A stretch of 64,000 nt of DNA from Paraburkholderia agricolaris (GTDB lineage: Bacteria; Pseudomonadota; Gammaproteobacteria; Burkholderiales; Burkholderiaceae): contig NZ_QPER01000001.1 of the NCBI RefSeq assembly GCF_009455635.1, positions 2,542,001-2,606,000 on the forward strand, written 5' to 3'. Shown piece by piece: positions 29,548 through 39,212 of the stretch (position 1 is the first letter of the stretch; each line of letters starts with the position of its first letter). The notes below the pieces were generated by a model that did no database searches, was not told the DNA's origin, and was given only the letters and a program-made list of their open reading frames with translations. The position numbers and the translations under genes are program-made.

Positions 29548-30357
29548 ATGCCGAAATTTGCAGCGAATCTCACCATGCTGTTCAACGAAGTCCCGTTCCT
29601 CGACCGCTTCGCGGCAGCAGCGGACGCGGGCTTCAACGCCGTCGAATTCCTGTTTCCCTATCCGTACCAGATTGCCGAGTTGAGCGAACGTCTGCAGCAG
29701 AACCGTTTGAAACTCGTGTTGCACAACCTCCCCGCGGGCAACTGGGAAGCGGGTGAGCGCGGTATCGCATGCCTGCCGGATCGCGTGAGCGAGTTTCAGG
29801 AAGGCGTCGGCCGCGCGATCGAATACGCAACGGCGTTGAAAGTGCCGCAACTGAACTGCCTCGTCGGCATTCCGACGGCGGGCGTCGATGCGGACAAGGC
29901 GCGCTCGACGATCGTCGACAACCTGCGCTTCGCTGCGGGCGAACTGAAGAAAGCCGGCATCAGGCTGCTGGTCGAGCCGTGCAATTCGTACGACATCCCG
30001 GGCTTCGCGCTGAACCGTTCGGGCGAAGGCCTCGACGTGATTCGCGCAGTGGGTTCGGACAATCTGTTCCTGCAGTACGACATCTATCACATGCAACGGA
30101 TGGAAGGCGAACTCGCGGCAACCATCAAGAAGAATCTGCCGCAGATCGCGCACATCCAGCTCGCCGACAACCCGGGCCGCAACGAACCGGGCACCGGCGA
30201 AATCAACTACCCGTTCCTGTTCGACCTGCTTGATTCGCTCGGCTACGAAGGCTACGTCGGTTGCGAGTACAAGCCGCGCACGACCACCGCCGCCGGCCTC
30301 GGCTGGGTGCAAAGCGTGGCCGGGCAAACCCGCGGTGCAGCCCACGCCGCAGCCTGA
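29548..30357 (+). CDS. hyi: hydroxypyruvate isomerase
   Basis: A 269-residue TIM-barrel isomerase that interconverts hydroxypyruvate and tartronate semialdehyde. The start MPKFAANLTMLFNEVPFLDRFAAAADAGF matches the family; metal-binding residues lie in RLLVEPCNSYDIPGF, YDIYHMQRMEGELA and VGCEYKPR. It lies 160 bp after gcl and 57 bp before glxR on the same strand. Confidence 0.95.
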   Translation: MPKFAANLTMLFNEVPFLDRFAAAADAGFNAVEFLFPYPYQIAELSERLQQNRLKLVLHNLPAGNWEAGERGIACLPDRVSEFQEGVGRAIEYATALKVPQLNCLVGIPTAGVDADKARSTIVDNLRFAAGELKKAGIRLLVEPCNSYDIPGFALNRSGEGLDVIRAVGSDNLFLQYDIYHMQRMEGELAATIKKNLPQIAHIQLADNPGRNEPGTGEINYPFLFDLLDSLGYEGYVGCEYKPRTTTAAGLGWVQSVAGQTRGAAHAAA

Positions 30358-30414
30358 TCGATCCGTCGATCGCATCAGGCACACCACCCCAAACAACACT
30401 GGAGATTTAGACAC

Positions 30415-31323
30415 ATGGCAAAGATCGGTTTTATCGGCCTCGGCATCATGGGCGCGCACATGGCGCGCAACCTCATCAAGGGCGGCCACACGCTGTTCGT
30501 GAATGGCGCGTACCCGGTGCCGGAAGATCTGAGCAAGAGCGCGAGCGTGGTCGCCAGTTCGACCGCGGTTGCACAAGCCGCTGACATCGTTGTCATCATG
30601 GTGCCGGACACGCCTGACGTCGCCAACGTGCTGTTCGCCGACGACGGCGTTGCCGCCGGCCTCACGCAAGGCAAGCTCGTGATCGACATGAGCTCGATCT
30701 CGCCGCTCGACACGCAGGCTTTCGCGAAGAAGATCAACGCGCTGGGCGCCGACTACCTCGATGCGCCGGTGTCCGGTGGCGAAGTCGGCGCGCGTGAAGC
30801 GTCGCTGACGATCATGGTCGGTGGCCCGGAAAAGGCGTTTGCGCTCGCCAAGCCGCTGTTCGAACTGATGGGCAAGAACATCTCGCTGATCGGCGACAAC
30901 GGCGCGGGTCAAACCTGCAAGGTCGCGAACCAGATCATCGTCGCGCTGAACATCGAAGCCGTGGCCGAAGCACTGCTGTTCGCTTCGCGCTCGGGCGCCG
31001 ATCCGGAACGTGTGCGCAAGGCGCTGATGGGCGGCTTCGCTTCGTCGCGAATTCTCGAAGTGCATGGCGAGCGTATGACCAAGCGTACCTTCGATCCGGG
31101 CTTCCGCATCGAACTGCACCAGAAGGATTTGAACCTCGCCCTGGACGGCGCGCGCAAGCTCGGCATCGCCCTGCCGCATACGGCCAGCGCCCAGCAACTG
31201 TTCAGCGTGTGCGCAGCCAACGGCGGCAAGGCATGGGATCACTCGGCGATGGTGCGCGCGCTGGAAATCATGGCGAACTACGAAGTCGCGCAAGCGCCGG
31301 GTAGCGAAGCCAAGGCGGCCTGA
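30415..31323 (+). CDS. glxR: 2-hydroxy-3-oxopropionate (tartronate semialdehyde) reductase
   Basis: A 302-residue 3-hydroxyacid dehydrogenase that reduces tartronate semialdehyde to glycerate. It starts MAKIGFIGLGIMGAHMARNL with the GxGxxG motif, has the substrate loop LDAPVSGGEVGARE, and the catalytic Lys lies in GQTCKVANQIIV near residue 170. It completes the pathway begun by gcl. The GarR paralogue has the same activity; I use glxR because of the gcl-hyi context. Confidence 0.95.
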   Translation: MAKIGFIGLGIMGAHMARNLIKGGHTLFVNGAYPVPEDLSKSASVVASSTAVAQAADIVVIMVPDTPDVANVLFADDGVAAGLTQGKLVIDMSSISPLDTQAFAKKINALGADYLDAPVSGGEVGAREASLTIMVGGPEKAFALAKPLFELMGKNISLIGDNGAGQTCKVANQIIVALNIEAVAEALLFASRSGADPERVRKALMGGFASSRILEVHGERMTKRTFDPGFRIELHQKDLNLALDGARKLGIALPHTASAQQLFSVCAANGGKAWDHSAMVRALEIMANYEVAQAPGSEAKAA

Positions 31324-31349
31324 TACATCTCCTGCGAAGGCCGGTTGCA

Positions 31350-31381
31350 CGGGTCACGCACCAGTTCACACGCGTGACCCG
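31350..31381 (+). terminator. hairpin downstream of glxR
   Basis: A 10-bp perfect stem (31350-31359 with 31372-31381) and 12-nt loop start 27 bp after the glxR stop. No T-run follows, so it may stabilise the mRNA 3' end rather than terminate on its own. Confidence 0.4.
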
Positions 31382-32007
31382 CCGTATCGGAGCGAATTGC
31401 GACGGGCCAATCAGGGAGCAGGCAGCGGGCGTCAAACGCTGCACATAAAAACAACATGAAGCATGTCATATGGATTGCCGTGATGGTTGCATCGTCATCG
31501 TCATGGCAATCGCAGGTGGGGCGCCCGGTCCGTCGTGCTGTAACGGCGGCGGAACGGGCAAATCGTGCCGCTCTGGGCTGAGAGCGGCAAGTGGGGTCCG
31601 CAGCGGCACCCGGCGGCGCCGGGGAAGCCTTGGTCGGTCAGACGTCGTCGTCGGGTGTCCGGCTGTCGGATTTCAAACTTATGCGTTTTCCGCCATTCTC
31701 TCGCAGCGGCTGCATCATGCATGCCGCCTGCCAGCACCTCTCTCTGCAAGTCTCCTCGCAGCTGTGCTCGCAAGTCCGCTTGCATTTGCTTGCAACTCCG
31801 CGTCCGCGGCACGACCTTTTTTGACACATCCCTCCGTACTTTTCTCCTACACTCTTTGAGTCTGGTTGCAGGCGTATCAGCGATCACTTGCGGCTTGCCG
31901 ATCATCGCAACGCATGTGCTCTGCTTCATTCGCCCGATTCGCAGCCAGTGTTCAACCCGTGAGCGGAATGTGCTTGCGCCGGTAACCCATCTTGCAAAGG
32001 ATTCAGA
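31382..32007. other. gene-free region between glxR and DUF3597 gene
   Basis: I see no supported gene in these 626 bp. A frame of 129 codons at 31470-31859 has no recognisable features and is GC-skewed noise. There is an 8-bp hairpin (31567-31574 with 31581-31588) and a stretch rich in TTGCAA-like and CTCGCAAGT repeats at 31740-31800. A promoter for the DUF3597 gene probably lies near 31840-31990, but no clear -35/-10 pair stands out. Confidence 0.4.
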
Positions 32008-32409
32008 ATGAGCATCTTTGGTGACATCGTAAACAAGCTCTTCGGCAAAGCGAAGCCCGACCAGCCCGCACCTGCGGTCGAGCCGACACCGGATCCGGCA
32101 GCGGCACAAGCTGCCGCACCCGACGCGACACCGACGCCCGCGCCGCTGGCCGACGTCGACGTTGCTGTTGTCATGGACCAGTTCGTGAGTGAGAGTGGGC
32201 AAACGTTGAACTGGCGCACGTCGATCGTCGACACGCTGAAAGCGCTCGGCGTCGACAGCAGCCTCGAGCATCGCAAGCAACTCGCCCAGGAACTGAAGTA
32301 CAGCGGCGACACGAACGATTCGGCAAGCATGAACATCTGGCTGCACAAACAGGTGATGCAAGCGCTGGCGGCAAACGGCGGCAAGTTGCCTCCGGATCTG
32401 GCGGGCTAA
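32008..32409 (+). CDS. DUF3597 domain protein
   Basis: A 133-residue protein. Residues 1-14 (MSIFGDIVNKLFGK) are the conserved start, residues about 18-50 an Ala/Pro-rich linker, and the rest the DUF3597 helical domain (LNWRTSIVDTLKALGVDSS, LAQELKYSGDTNDSASMNIWLHKQVMQALAANGG). The function of DUF3597 is unknown; it recalls LysM-proximal and stress proteins of Gram-negatives but I assign none. AAAGGATTCAGA supplies the ribosome binding site. It stands alone between a gene-poor region and a strong hairpin. Confidence 0.85.
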   Translation: MSIFGDIVNKLFGKAKPDQPAPAVEPTPDPAAAQAAAPDATPTPAPLADVDVAVVMDQFVSESGQTLNWRTSIVDTLKALGVDSSLEHRKQLAQELKYSGDTNDSASMNIWLHKQVMQALAANGGKLPPDLAG

Positions 32410-32440
32410 CGGCTTGCCGGCGTCGCCCGGTTTACATTGG

Positions 32441-32464
32441 TATCGGCATCGGTATCTGTATCGG
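32441..32464 (+). repeat. hexamer tandem repeat (YATCKG)x4
   Basis: Four consecutive hexamers TATCGG, CATCGG, TATCTG, TATCGG lie in the DUF3597-asparaginase intergenic region. No gene or motif overlaps them. Confidence 0.6.
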
Positions 32465-32488
32465 TAGCAACAAACCTTAAGCTGAAAC

Positions 32489-32531
32489 GACAACGCGGCG
32501 CCCGGGTCGATGACCTGGGCGCCGCGTTGTC
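32489..32531. terminator. 20-bp hairpin between convergent genes
   Basis: Arms 32489-32508 and 32512-32531 pair over 20 bp (one G-U pair) with a 3-nt loop. It lies between the plus-strand DUF3597 gene and the minus-strand asparaginase gene, both ending toward it. There is no T-run on either side, so it may act as a bidirectional mRNA end or transcription block. Confidence 0.6.
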
Positions 32532-32593
32532 ATTCAAGCGTCGTGCGCGGGACACGGTTCTGACTTTGAACCGGACCACCCGCGCTAATTCAG

Positions 32594-33637
32594 TCAGTAC
32601 GTGTCGAAAGTTTTCTGCAACGCAACCGGCCCCGTGCCGCCCGCAGCCAGTGCGAGCATCAGCAGGACCCGCGCCTTGTACGGATTCAGCGAGCCCGCGC
32701 TGACGAAACCGAGCGCGTCGTCAGCGGCCGCGCCATTGCGCATGACATGGCCTGAACCCACCCGCGACGAACGCACCACCGCCACACCCTGCGAGGCCGC
32801 ATCCGCCAATGCCTGTTGCATCGAGGCGTGAATCGAGCCATTGCCCGTACCCGCCACCACGATGCCGCGCACACCCGCCGCCACCAGCGCATCCACGGCG
32901 ATCCGCGAGACACCGGCATAGCTCGCGACAACCTCCACATGCGGCCACTTCGCGCCGATCACGAATTCGGTTGCAAGCGTATGCGCACGCACCACGCTGC
33001 GCTGATATTCGACGCGGCCGTCCTGCACCCAGCCGAGCGCGCCGATCTCGGGCGACTGGAAAGCATCGACCGCATACGTGCTTGTCTTGACCACATCACG
33101 CGCGCTGTGAATCTTATTGTTGAATGCCACCAGCACGCCCTGCCCGCGCGACTGCGCGTTCGCGGCAACCGTCACGGCATTCAGCAGATTCAACGGACCG
33201 TCGGCCGACAACGCCGATGCCGGACGCATGGCAGCGGTGAGCACGACCGGCTTATCCGACTTGATCGTCAGATGCAGCAGGTAGGCGGTTTCTTCGAGCG
33301 TATCGGTGCCATGCGTAATCACCACGCCGTCGACATCACCGTCGGCGAGCAGCGTGTTGATGCGTTGCGCGAGCGTGCTCCACAGCGACATCTCCATGTC
33401 TTTACTGTCGACGCTGGCAATCTGCTCGGGCGCGATCCGCGCGACCGTGGACAAAGCCGGCACCACGGCCAGCAATTGATCGACGCCGACCACGCCCGCC
33501 TGGTAGCCGGACGTGTTGGTGGCGTCCGCGGCCGCCCCGGCGATCGTGCCGCCCGTTGCCAGCACGGCGATGCGCGGCAGTTGGGGCGTTGCGCCCTGGT
33601 TGGAAGGCGTCGCGGAAGAAGAGGTCTGAGTATTCAT
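32594..33637 (-). CDS. L-asparaginase (type II sequence family, no signal peptide)
   Basis: A 347-residue amidohydrolase that hydrolyses asparagine to aspartate and ammonia. The two catalytic threonine motifs are intact: ATGGTIAGA near residue 28 and GVVITHGTDTLEETAY near residue 113. The family is type II, but the N-terminus (MNTQTSSSATPSNQ) has no signal peptide, so the enzyme is predicted cytoplasmic; an in-frame ATG upstream does not create one. I chose MNTQTSS, giving the usual length. Confidence 0.92.
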   Translation of the reverse strand: MNTQTSSSATPSNQGATPQLPRIAVLATGGTIAGAAADATNTSGYQAGVVGVDQLLAVVPALSTVARIAPEQIASVDSKDMEMSLWSTLAQRINTLLADGDVDGVVITHGTDTLEETAYLLHLTIKSDKPVVLTAAMRPASALSADGPLNLLNAVTVAANAQSRGQGVLVAFNNKIHSARDVVKTSTYAVDAFQSPEIGALGWVQDGRVEYQRSVVRAHTLATEFVIGAKWPHVEVVASYAGVSRIAVDALVAAGVRGIVVAGTGNGSIHASMQQALADAASQGVAVVRSSRVGSGHVMRNGAAADDALGFVSAGSLNPYKARVLLMLALAAGGTGPVALQKTFDTY

Positions 33638-33729
33638 GGCGGCGATTGTAAGCGATGTGCCGCGCGCCGCCATGCGTCAAAAAAAACGGATGCCCGTTCG
33701 CCTGGAGCGCAACGGCTTGCGCCCTCGCC

Positions 33730-34656
33730 TCAAACCGCTTCGCGCAATTGTGCGGCGATTTCCGCTTCGTTCAGTTGCGGCGCGAACATTTCGATCAGCC
33801 GGTATGCATACGCGCGCAGGAACGCGCCCTTGCGCAAGCCGACCCGCGTGGTGCTCGCCTCGAACAGATGCTGCGTATCCAGCGCGACCAGTTCCGTGTC
33901 GCGCTTCGGATCGTAGGCCATGGCCGCGACCACGCCGATGCCCATGCCGAGTTCGACGTAAGTCTTGATCACGTCGGCATCGATGGCGGTCAGCACGACG
34001 TCCGGCAACGCACCCGCTTTCGCAAACGCCTGGTCGATATGCGAGCGGCCCGTGAAGTCCTGGTCGTACGTGACGATCGGGAATTCGGCGATCTCATCGA
34101 GCGTCAGGTTTTCGCGGCCCACCAACGGGTGATCCTTCGGCACCACCACGATGTGATGCCACGAATAGCACGGGAACGTGACGATATCCGGGAAACGGTC
34201 GAGCGCCTCGGTCGAAATGCCGATGTCCGCTTCGCCGTTGATGATCATCTGGGCGATCTGTTGCGGGCTGCCCTGGCGCAACGCCAGATGCACCTTCGGG
34301 AACACCTCGGTGAATTGACGAATCACCTTCGGCAGCGCATAACGCGCCTGCGTGTGGGTGGTTGCCACGACGAGGTGGCCGCTGTCCTGATCGGCATACT
34401 GGCGCGCGACGCGGCGCAGATTCTCCGCATCGAGCAGCATCCGCTCGATCAGTTGATGCACCGCCTTGCCCGGCTCGGTGAGGCCCGTGAGGCGTTTGCC
34501 GCGCCGGATGAAGATATCCACGCCGAGCTCGTCTTCCAGATCCTTGATCTGTTTCGATACGCCCGACTGCGACGTGTACAACACGTTGGCCACTTCGGTC
34601 AGATTCATGTTCTGACGCACGGCCTCGCGCACAAAGCGCAATTGCTGAAAATTCAT
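33730..34656 (-). CDS. cysB: CysB-type LysR regulator
   Basis: A 308-residue LTTR beginning MNFQQLRFVREAVRQNMNLTEVANVLYTSQSGVSKQIKDLEDELG, the CysB/Cbl N-terminus. The effector domain contains QGSPQQIAQMIINGEADIGISTEAL, the loop that binds O-acetylserine/N-acetylserine or thiosulfate in CysB. It ends the sulfate transport operon (84 bp after cysA). In Burkholderia the equivalent regulators control sulfate and sulfonate uptake genes; CysB and SsuR cannot be separated from sequence alone, but sulfate-operon linkage supports CysB. Confidence 0.9.
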   Translation of the reverse strand: MNFQQLRFVREAVRQNMNLTEVANVLYTSQSGVSKQIKDLEDELGVDIFIRRGKRLTGLTEPGKAVHQLIERMLLDAENLRRVARQYADQDSGHLVVATTHTQARYALPKVIRQFTEVFPKVHLALRQGSPQQIAQMIINGEADIGISTEALDRFPDIVTFPCYSWHHIVVVPKDHPLVGRENLTLDEIAEFPIVTYDQDFTGRSHIDQAFAKAGALPDVVLTAIDADVIKTYVELGMGIGVVAAMAYDPKRDTELVALDTQHLFEASTTRVGLRKGAFLRAYAYRLIEMFAPQLNEAEIAAQLREAV

Positions 34657-34739
34657 CTGTATGTCTCCGGTTAAGCCAGAGTTGAGTTATTAGAGTTTGA
34701 TTGAAACGCCGAGTTTTGTTGTGCTGCCAGCAGTGCCGC

Positions 34740-35798
34740 TTATTGCGCCGGAAATACGCGCAACGCGCGCGGCACGGCGGTCACGCCGTCGCCGATCGCC
34801 AGTTGCAGATCGCGCCACGATTCGCGGTCGAGTTCCGCCTCGAGCAGGTTGCCTTCGCGACCCGCCAGTTCCACCCGCACCGAGCCGCCGAGCGTCACCA
34901 CGCGCCGCACGTCGACCACGATGCCTTCGCGATGGCCGGACGCTTGAGGATACAACTGCAGATCGTGCGGCCGCACATACGCGAATGCCGGCCCGCTGAA
35001 ATCGGCCTTGATCGTGACCGGCAGCGCCGCGCCGTCGACCACGAAGCCGCTCGCATCCACATTGCCGTGCAGACGGTTCGCCGCGCCGAGAAACTCGTAG
35101 ACGAACGAGGTTTGCGGATGGTCGTACACGTCCTGCGGACTGCCCACCTGCTCCACATGCCCGCGATTCAGCACGACGATCCGGTCGGCCACTTCGAGCG
35201 CTTCTTCCTGATCGTGCGTGACGAAAATCGTCGAGATATGCAGATCGTCATGCAGACGACGCAACCAGCTACGCAATTCCTTGCGCACCTTGGCATCCAG
35301 CGCGCCGAACGGTTCGTCGAGCAGCAAGACCTTCGGTTCGACCGCCAGCGCGCGCGCCAACGCAATCCGCTGCCGCTGACCACCGGACAATTCCGACGGA
35401 TACCGTTGCGCGAGCCAGTCGAGTTGCACGAGCTTCAGCAGTTCATGCACCTTCTCGCGAATCACCGCCTCCGAGGGCCGCTCCTTACGGGGCTTCACAC
35501 GCAATCCGAACGCGACGTTCTCGAATACCGTCATATGACGGAACAGCGCGTAATGCTGGAACACAAAGCCAACTTCGCGTTCGCGGGCGCCGACCGTCGC
35601 AACATCCTGGCCCTGCAGCACGACCTGGCCGCCGTCCGCGTATTCGAGACCGGCAATCACACGCAGCAAGGTGGTCTTGCCACAACCCGAAGGCCCGAGC
35701 AGCGCAACCAGTTCGCCCGGCGGAAAGTCGAGCGAAACGTTATCGAGCGCGACGAAATCGCCGAAGCGCTTTTGCAGGTTACGAACGGTGATACCCAT
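34740..35798 (-). CDS. cysA: sulfate/thiosulfate ABC transporter ATP-binding protein
   Basis: A 352-residue ABC ATPase. Walker A is [18 protein letters not shown] near residue 35, the signature [15 protein letters not shown] and Walker [14 protein letters not shown] follow, and a TOBE-like regulatory domain occupies about 240-350. The start [23 protein letters not shown] overlaps the cysW stop by one base. It energises uptake of sulfate/thiosulfate with CysT and CysW. Confidence 0.96.
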   Translation of the reverse strand: MGITVRNLQKRFGDFVALDNVSLDFPPGELVALLGPSGCGKTTLLRVIAGLEYADGGQVVLQGQDVATVGAREREVGFVFQHYALFRHMTVFENVAFGLRVKPRKERPSEAVIREKVHELLKLVQLDWLAQRYPSELSGGQRQRIALARALAVEPKVLLLDEPFGALDAKVRKELRSWLRRLHDDLHISTIFVTHDQEEALEVADRIVVLNRGHVEQVGSPQDVYDHPQTSFVYEFLGAANRLHGNVDASGFVVDGAALPVTIKADFSGPAFAYVRPHDLQLYPQASGHREGIVVDVRRVVTLGGSVRVELAGREGNLLEAELDRESWRDLQLAIGDGVTAVPRALRVFPAQ

Positions 35799-36820
35799 TA
35801 CAGCTCTCCTTGCTTGAGCGGGTGCTTGACTACATTGTTCGGCAGACGGGCCGCCTTGACGGACGGTGCAGCGGAGCTCGGCGCGAGCGGCCCGGCATAG
35901 GCCGGCACGTCGCGCGCGGCGGACAATTCCGCCGACATATGGCGCTCGGCGAGCAGTTTCAGGCCGAGCGTCACGAGCGCCAGCAAGGCCAGCACCGATG
36001 CCACGGCGAACGCGGCCGAGAAGTTGTACTCGTTATAAAGAATTTCGACGTGCAGCGGCATCGTGTCGGTCTGGCCGCGAATGTGGCCGGACACCACCGA
36101 CACCGCGCCGAACTCGCCCATCGCGCGCGCATTACACAGAATCACGCCGTACAGCAGACCCCATTTGACGTTCGGCAGCGTGACCCGGCGGAAGATCTGC
36201 CATCCGGACGCGCCGAGCACGTGCGCGGCCTCTTCCTCGTCGTTGCCTTGCGCCTGCATCAGCGGAATCAGCTCACGCGCGACGAACGGGAACGTGACGA
36301 AAATCGTTGCCAGCACGATGCCCGGCACCGCGAAGATGATCTGCACGTTGTGGTCCTGCAACCACGGCCCGAACCAGCCCTGCGCACCGAACATCAGCAC
36401 GTAGATCAACCCGGAAATCACCGGCGAGACCGAGAACGGCAGATCGATCAGCGTGGTCAGCAGAGCCTTGCCGCGGAACTCGAACTTGGCGATACACCAG
36501 GACGCGGCAAGACCGAACACGAGATTCAGCGGCACCGCGATCGCGGCCGTAATCACGGTGAGCTTGATGGCCGACAACGCATCCGGATCGGCCAGGGACT
36601 CCAGATAGAAGCCAAGACCCTTGTTCAGGGCCTGATAGAAGACCGCGACGAGCGGTACAACCAGGAACAGCGCAAGAAACAGTAACGCGACGCTGGTCAG
36701 AATCCAGCGCACAACCGGCGACTCGGTGACCGGATCGGGCCGGCGCGCGAGATTGAGGGGCGCGCGCGGCGCCACGGCAACAGCCGCGGCATCCGCGCCA
36801 TTCAGGGAGTTGCGGCTCAT
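35798..36820 (-). CDS. cysW: sulfate ABC transporter permease CysW
   Basis: A 340-residue inner-membrane permease with about six helices and the EAA loop ([32 protein letters not shown]). I take the ATG giving [18 protein letters not shown], which overlaps the CysT stop by ATGA; a longer frame upstream is unlikely. The N-terminal 60 residues form a cytoplasmic Ala-rich extension. Confidence 0.95.
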   Translation of the reverse strand: MSRNSLNGADAAAVAVAPRAPLNLARRPDPVTESPVVRWILTSVALLFLALFLVVPLVAVFYQALNKGLGFYLESLADPDALSAIKLTVITAAIAVPLNLVFGLAASWCIAKFEFRGKALLTTLIDLPFSVSPVISGLIYVLMFGAQGWFGPWLQDHNVQIIFAVPGIVLATIFVTFPFVARELIPLMQAQGNDEEEAAHVLGASGWQIFRRVTLPNVKWGLLYGVILCNARAMGEFGAVSVVSGHIRGQTDTMPLHVEILYNEYNFSAAFAVASVLALLALVTLGLKLLAERHMSAELSAARDVPAYAGPLAPSSAAPSVKAARLPNNVVKHPLKQGEL

Positions 36821-37710
36821 TGCACACCTCCGCCAAACGCCACGCTCGCAGCAGCGGGTGCCGGACCTGCGCCGCCACGGCTTGTGCGACGCTGCAAATA
36901 CCATTGCAAGGTGTTGATGAACAGCAGCATCAGGAACGACACCACCAGCATGACCACGGCCAGCGCGGTCGCGCCGGCGTAGTCGTATTGTTCGAGCTTG
37001 GTAATGATCAACAGCGACGTGATTTCCGATTTCATCGGCACATTACCGGCGATGAAAATCACCGAGCCGTATTCGCCGAGCGCCCGCGCGAATGCCAGCG
37101 CGAAACCTGTCAGCAAGGCTGGGAACACGGCCGGCAGCACGACGCGGCGAAACGTCAGCCAGCGCGAGGCGCCAAGGCAGGCAGCCGCTTCTTCCTGCTC
37201 GCGCTCGAACTCTTCGAGCACCGGCTGCACGGTCCGCACGACGAACGGCAAACCGATGAAGGTCAGCGCGACCAGCACACCGGCCGGCGTGAAAGCGATC
37301 TTGATGCCGAGCGGCTCGAGAAACTGGCCGATCCAGCCGTTGCCCGCGTACACCGCCGCGAGCGAAATACCGGCCACGGAGGTCGGCAACGCAAACGGCA
37401 GATCGACCACCGCATCGACGATGCGCTTGAACGGGAAGGTATAGCGCACCAGCACCCACGCGACCAGAAAACCGAACACCGCGTTGATCAGCGCGCCGCC
37501 GAGGGCCGAGAAAAACGTCAGGCGATACGACGCGAGCACGCGCGGCGACGTGACCGCGCGCACGAACTGGGGCCAGTCGAGCGTCGCGGTCTTGAGAAAG
37601 GTCGCCGCAAGCGGAATCAGCACCACGAGGCTCAGATAAGCCACCGTGATGCCGAGTGTCAGGCCAAAACCGGGCAACGCGCTCGGTTTTCGGAAGGTCA
37701 ACGTCGTCAT
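36817..37710 (-). CDS. cysT: sulfate ABC transporter permease CysT
   Basis: A 297-residue permease (also called CysU) with about six transmembrane helices and the EAA loop [30 protein letters not shown]. It overlaps cysW by four bases. The gap to sbp upstream is 137 bp and contains a long hairpin. Confidence 0.95.
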   Translation of the reverse strand: MTTLTFRKPSALPGFGLTLGITVAYLSLVVLIPLAATFLKTATLDWPQFVRAVTSPRVLASYRLTFFSALGGALINAVFGFLVAWVLVRYTFPFKRIVDAVVDLPFALPTSVAGISLAAVYAGNGWIGQFLEPLGIKIAFTPAGVLVALTFIGLPFVVRTVQPVLEEFEREQEEAAACLGASRWLTFRRVVLPAVFPALLTGFALAFARALGEYGSVIFIAGNVPMKSEITSLLIITKLEQYDYAGATALAVVMLVVSFLMLLFINTLQWYLQRRTSRGGAGPAPAAASVAFGGGVQ

Positions 37711-37763
37711 GCTCAGTACTCTTTCAGGGTTGAAACCGGCGGCTCTTTTCGGCCGCCTGGCTG

Positions 37764-37798
37764 GCCAGAAAGCGCGCCTTGCGGGCGCGCTTTCCGGC
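37764..37798 (-). promoter_or_regulatory. intra-operon stem-loop between sbp and cysT
   Basis: Arms 37768-37778 and 37784-37794 pair perfectly over 11 bp with a 5-nt loop; three more pairs (37764-37766 with 37796-37798) form beyond one mismatch. No T-run follows. Such hairpins after binding-protein genes commonly protect the upstream mRNA and reduce downstream permease expression. Confidence 0.55.
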
Positions 37799-37847
37799 GA
37801 GGTGTCACTACGCGTTCAACCGCGCATGTCGTTGTGCCGGGTGCCCC

Positions 37848-38897
37848 TTACTGCGGCGAGTAAATCGAATCGAACACGCCGCCGTCGGCAAAGTGCGTCT
37901 TCTGTGCATTCGCCCAACCGCCGAACGAATCGTCCACCGTGTACAGCTTCAGCTTCGGAAACTTCGAGGTCAGCTCGGCCGGCACCTTGCTCGAACGCGG
38001 ACGGTAGAAGTTCTTCGCCGCGATTTCCTGACCCTGCTCGCTGTACAGGAAGTTCAGATACGCTTCGGCCAGCTTGCGTGTGCCGTGCTTGTCGACCACC
38101 TTGTCCACCACCGCGACCGGCGGCTCGGCCAGAATGCTCACCGACGGCACGACGATTTCAAACTTGTCCGGACCGAATTCCTTCAACGAAAGGAAGGCTT
38201 CGTTTTCCCACGCAATCAGCACGTCGCCGATGCCGCGTTGCACGAAGCTGGTGGTCGCGCCGCGCGCCCCCGAATCCAGCACGCCGGCATTCTTATAGAG
38301 CTTGCCGACGAATTCCTTCGCTTTCTGGTCGTTGCCGCCCGGCTGATGTTCGGCATAGGCCCATGCAGCCAGATAGTTCCAGCGCGCGCCGCCCGAAGTC
38401 TTCGGATTCGGCGTGACGATCGACACGCCCGGCTTGATCAGATCGTCCCAATCCTTGATGTGCTTCGGGTTGCCCTTGCGCACCAGAAACACGATCGTCG
38501 ACGTGTACGGCGACGCGTTGTCCGGCAGGCGCTTTTGCCAGCCCTTGTCGAGCAAGCCCTTGTTGGCCAACGCGTCGATGTCGTAGGCGAGCGCCAGCGT
38601 CACCACGTCCGCCTGCAAACCGTCCAGCACCGAACGCGCCTGCGCACCCGAGCCGCCGTGCGACTGCTTGAAGGTGATCGTCTCGCCCGTTTTCGCCTTC
38701 CATTCCTTGCCAAATGCCTGGTTGACGTCCTGGTACAACTCGCGTGTCGGGTCGTACGACACGTTCAGCAGCGTCGTGTCCGCTGCATGTGCCTGCGTCA
38801 CGACGCCGGCCGCGGTAATCGTGCCGACTGCGCCGAAAGCGAGCGCCGCAATGAATTTTCTGGTCTTGCCTGCCAGCCCCGTGCCTTGATGGTTCAT
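37848..38897 (-). CDS. sbp: periplasmic sulfate-binding protein
   Basis: A 349-residue solute-binding protein with a Sec signal peptide (cleavage likely after TQAHA, residue about 38). The mature part is typical Sbp/Cys[23 protein letters not shown], then [32 protein letters not shown] and [19 protein letters not shown], whose loops hold the sulfate. It starts the sbp-cysTWA-cysB transcript. Sbp and CysP overlap in specificity for sulfate and thiosulfate. Confidence 0.95.
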   Translation of the reverse strand: MNHQGTGLAGKTRKFIAALAFGAVGTITAAGVVTQAHAADTTLLNVSYDPTRELYQDVNQAFGKEWKAKTGETITFKQSHGGSGAQARSVLDGLQADVVTLALAYDIDALANKGLLDKGWQKRLPDNASPYTSTIVFLVRKGNPKHIKDWDDLIKPGVSIVTPNPKTSGGARWNYLAAWAYAEHQPGGNDQKAKEFVGKLYKNAGVLDSGARGATTSFVQRGIGDVLIAWENEAFLSLKEFGPDKFEIVVPSVSILAEPPVAVVDKVVDKHGTRKLAEAYLNFLYSEQGQEIAAKNFYRPRSSKVPAELTSKFPKLKLYTVDDSFGGWANAQKTHFADGGVFDSIYSPQ

Positions 38898-38988
38898 GCC
38901 AACTTTCTCCGCGTGGTGGTCCGCTGAAACAGCGTGTGGTGTTGTTTTGCGTCGCGGTCACGTGCACATGAGCCCCAACTCGAAGGAA

Positions 38989-39042
38989 AGTCTATCGAAG
39001 AGCTTTCATCATTAAAAATAATGTTTCTTCATTCTTTAATAC
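38989..39042 (-). promoter_or_regulatory. AT-rich candidate CysB-controlled promoter of sbp operon
   Basis: Upstream of sbp on the minus strand is a sharply AT-rich block (39010-39042) followed by TAGACT at 38994-38989, a possible -10 with no good -35. A weak core promoter next to an AT-rich region is what CysB-activated promoters look like; the site itself cannot be defined here. Confidence 0.35.
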
Positions 39043-39169
39043 GCAAAAGTGGTAATGACGGCCGGATAAGGCGTTGCGGCACGAAAACGGGTGTTATGAC
39101 GTCCGTTTGCGGCGCTGGAGCGCCACCCCAGGGCACGAACTTAAAGTAAAGCTTGAATTGCGCGGAATA

Positions 39170-39185
39170 CTGTATAAAAATACAG
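39170..39185 (+). promoter_or_regulatory. SOS (LexA) box 1
   Basis: CTGTATAAAAATACAG: perfect CTGT-N8-ACAG palindrome in the lexA leader, 28 bp before the start codon. Confidence 0.9.
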
Positions 39186-39189
39186 GCAC

Positions 39190-39205
39190 CTGTTCATACA
39201 TACAG
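39190..39205 (+). promoter_or_regulatory. SOS (LexA) box 2
   Basis: CTGTTCATACATACAG: second CTGT-N8-ACAG match, 20 bp from the first (start to start) and 7 bp before the lexA ATG. The spacing of two boxes resembles the Escherichia coli lexA promoter. Confidence 0.88.
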
Positions 39206-39212
39206 TGGCGCC

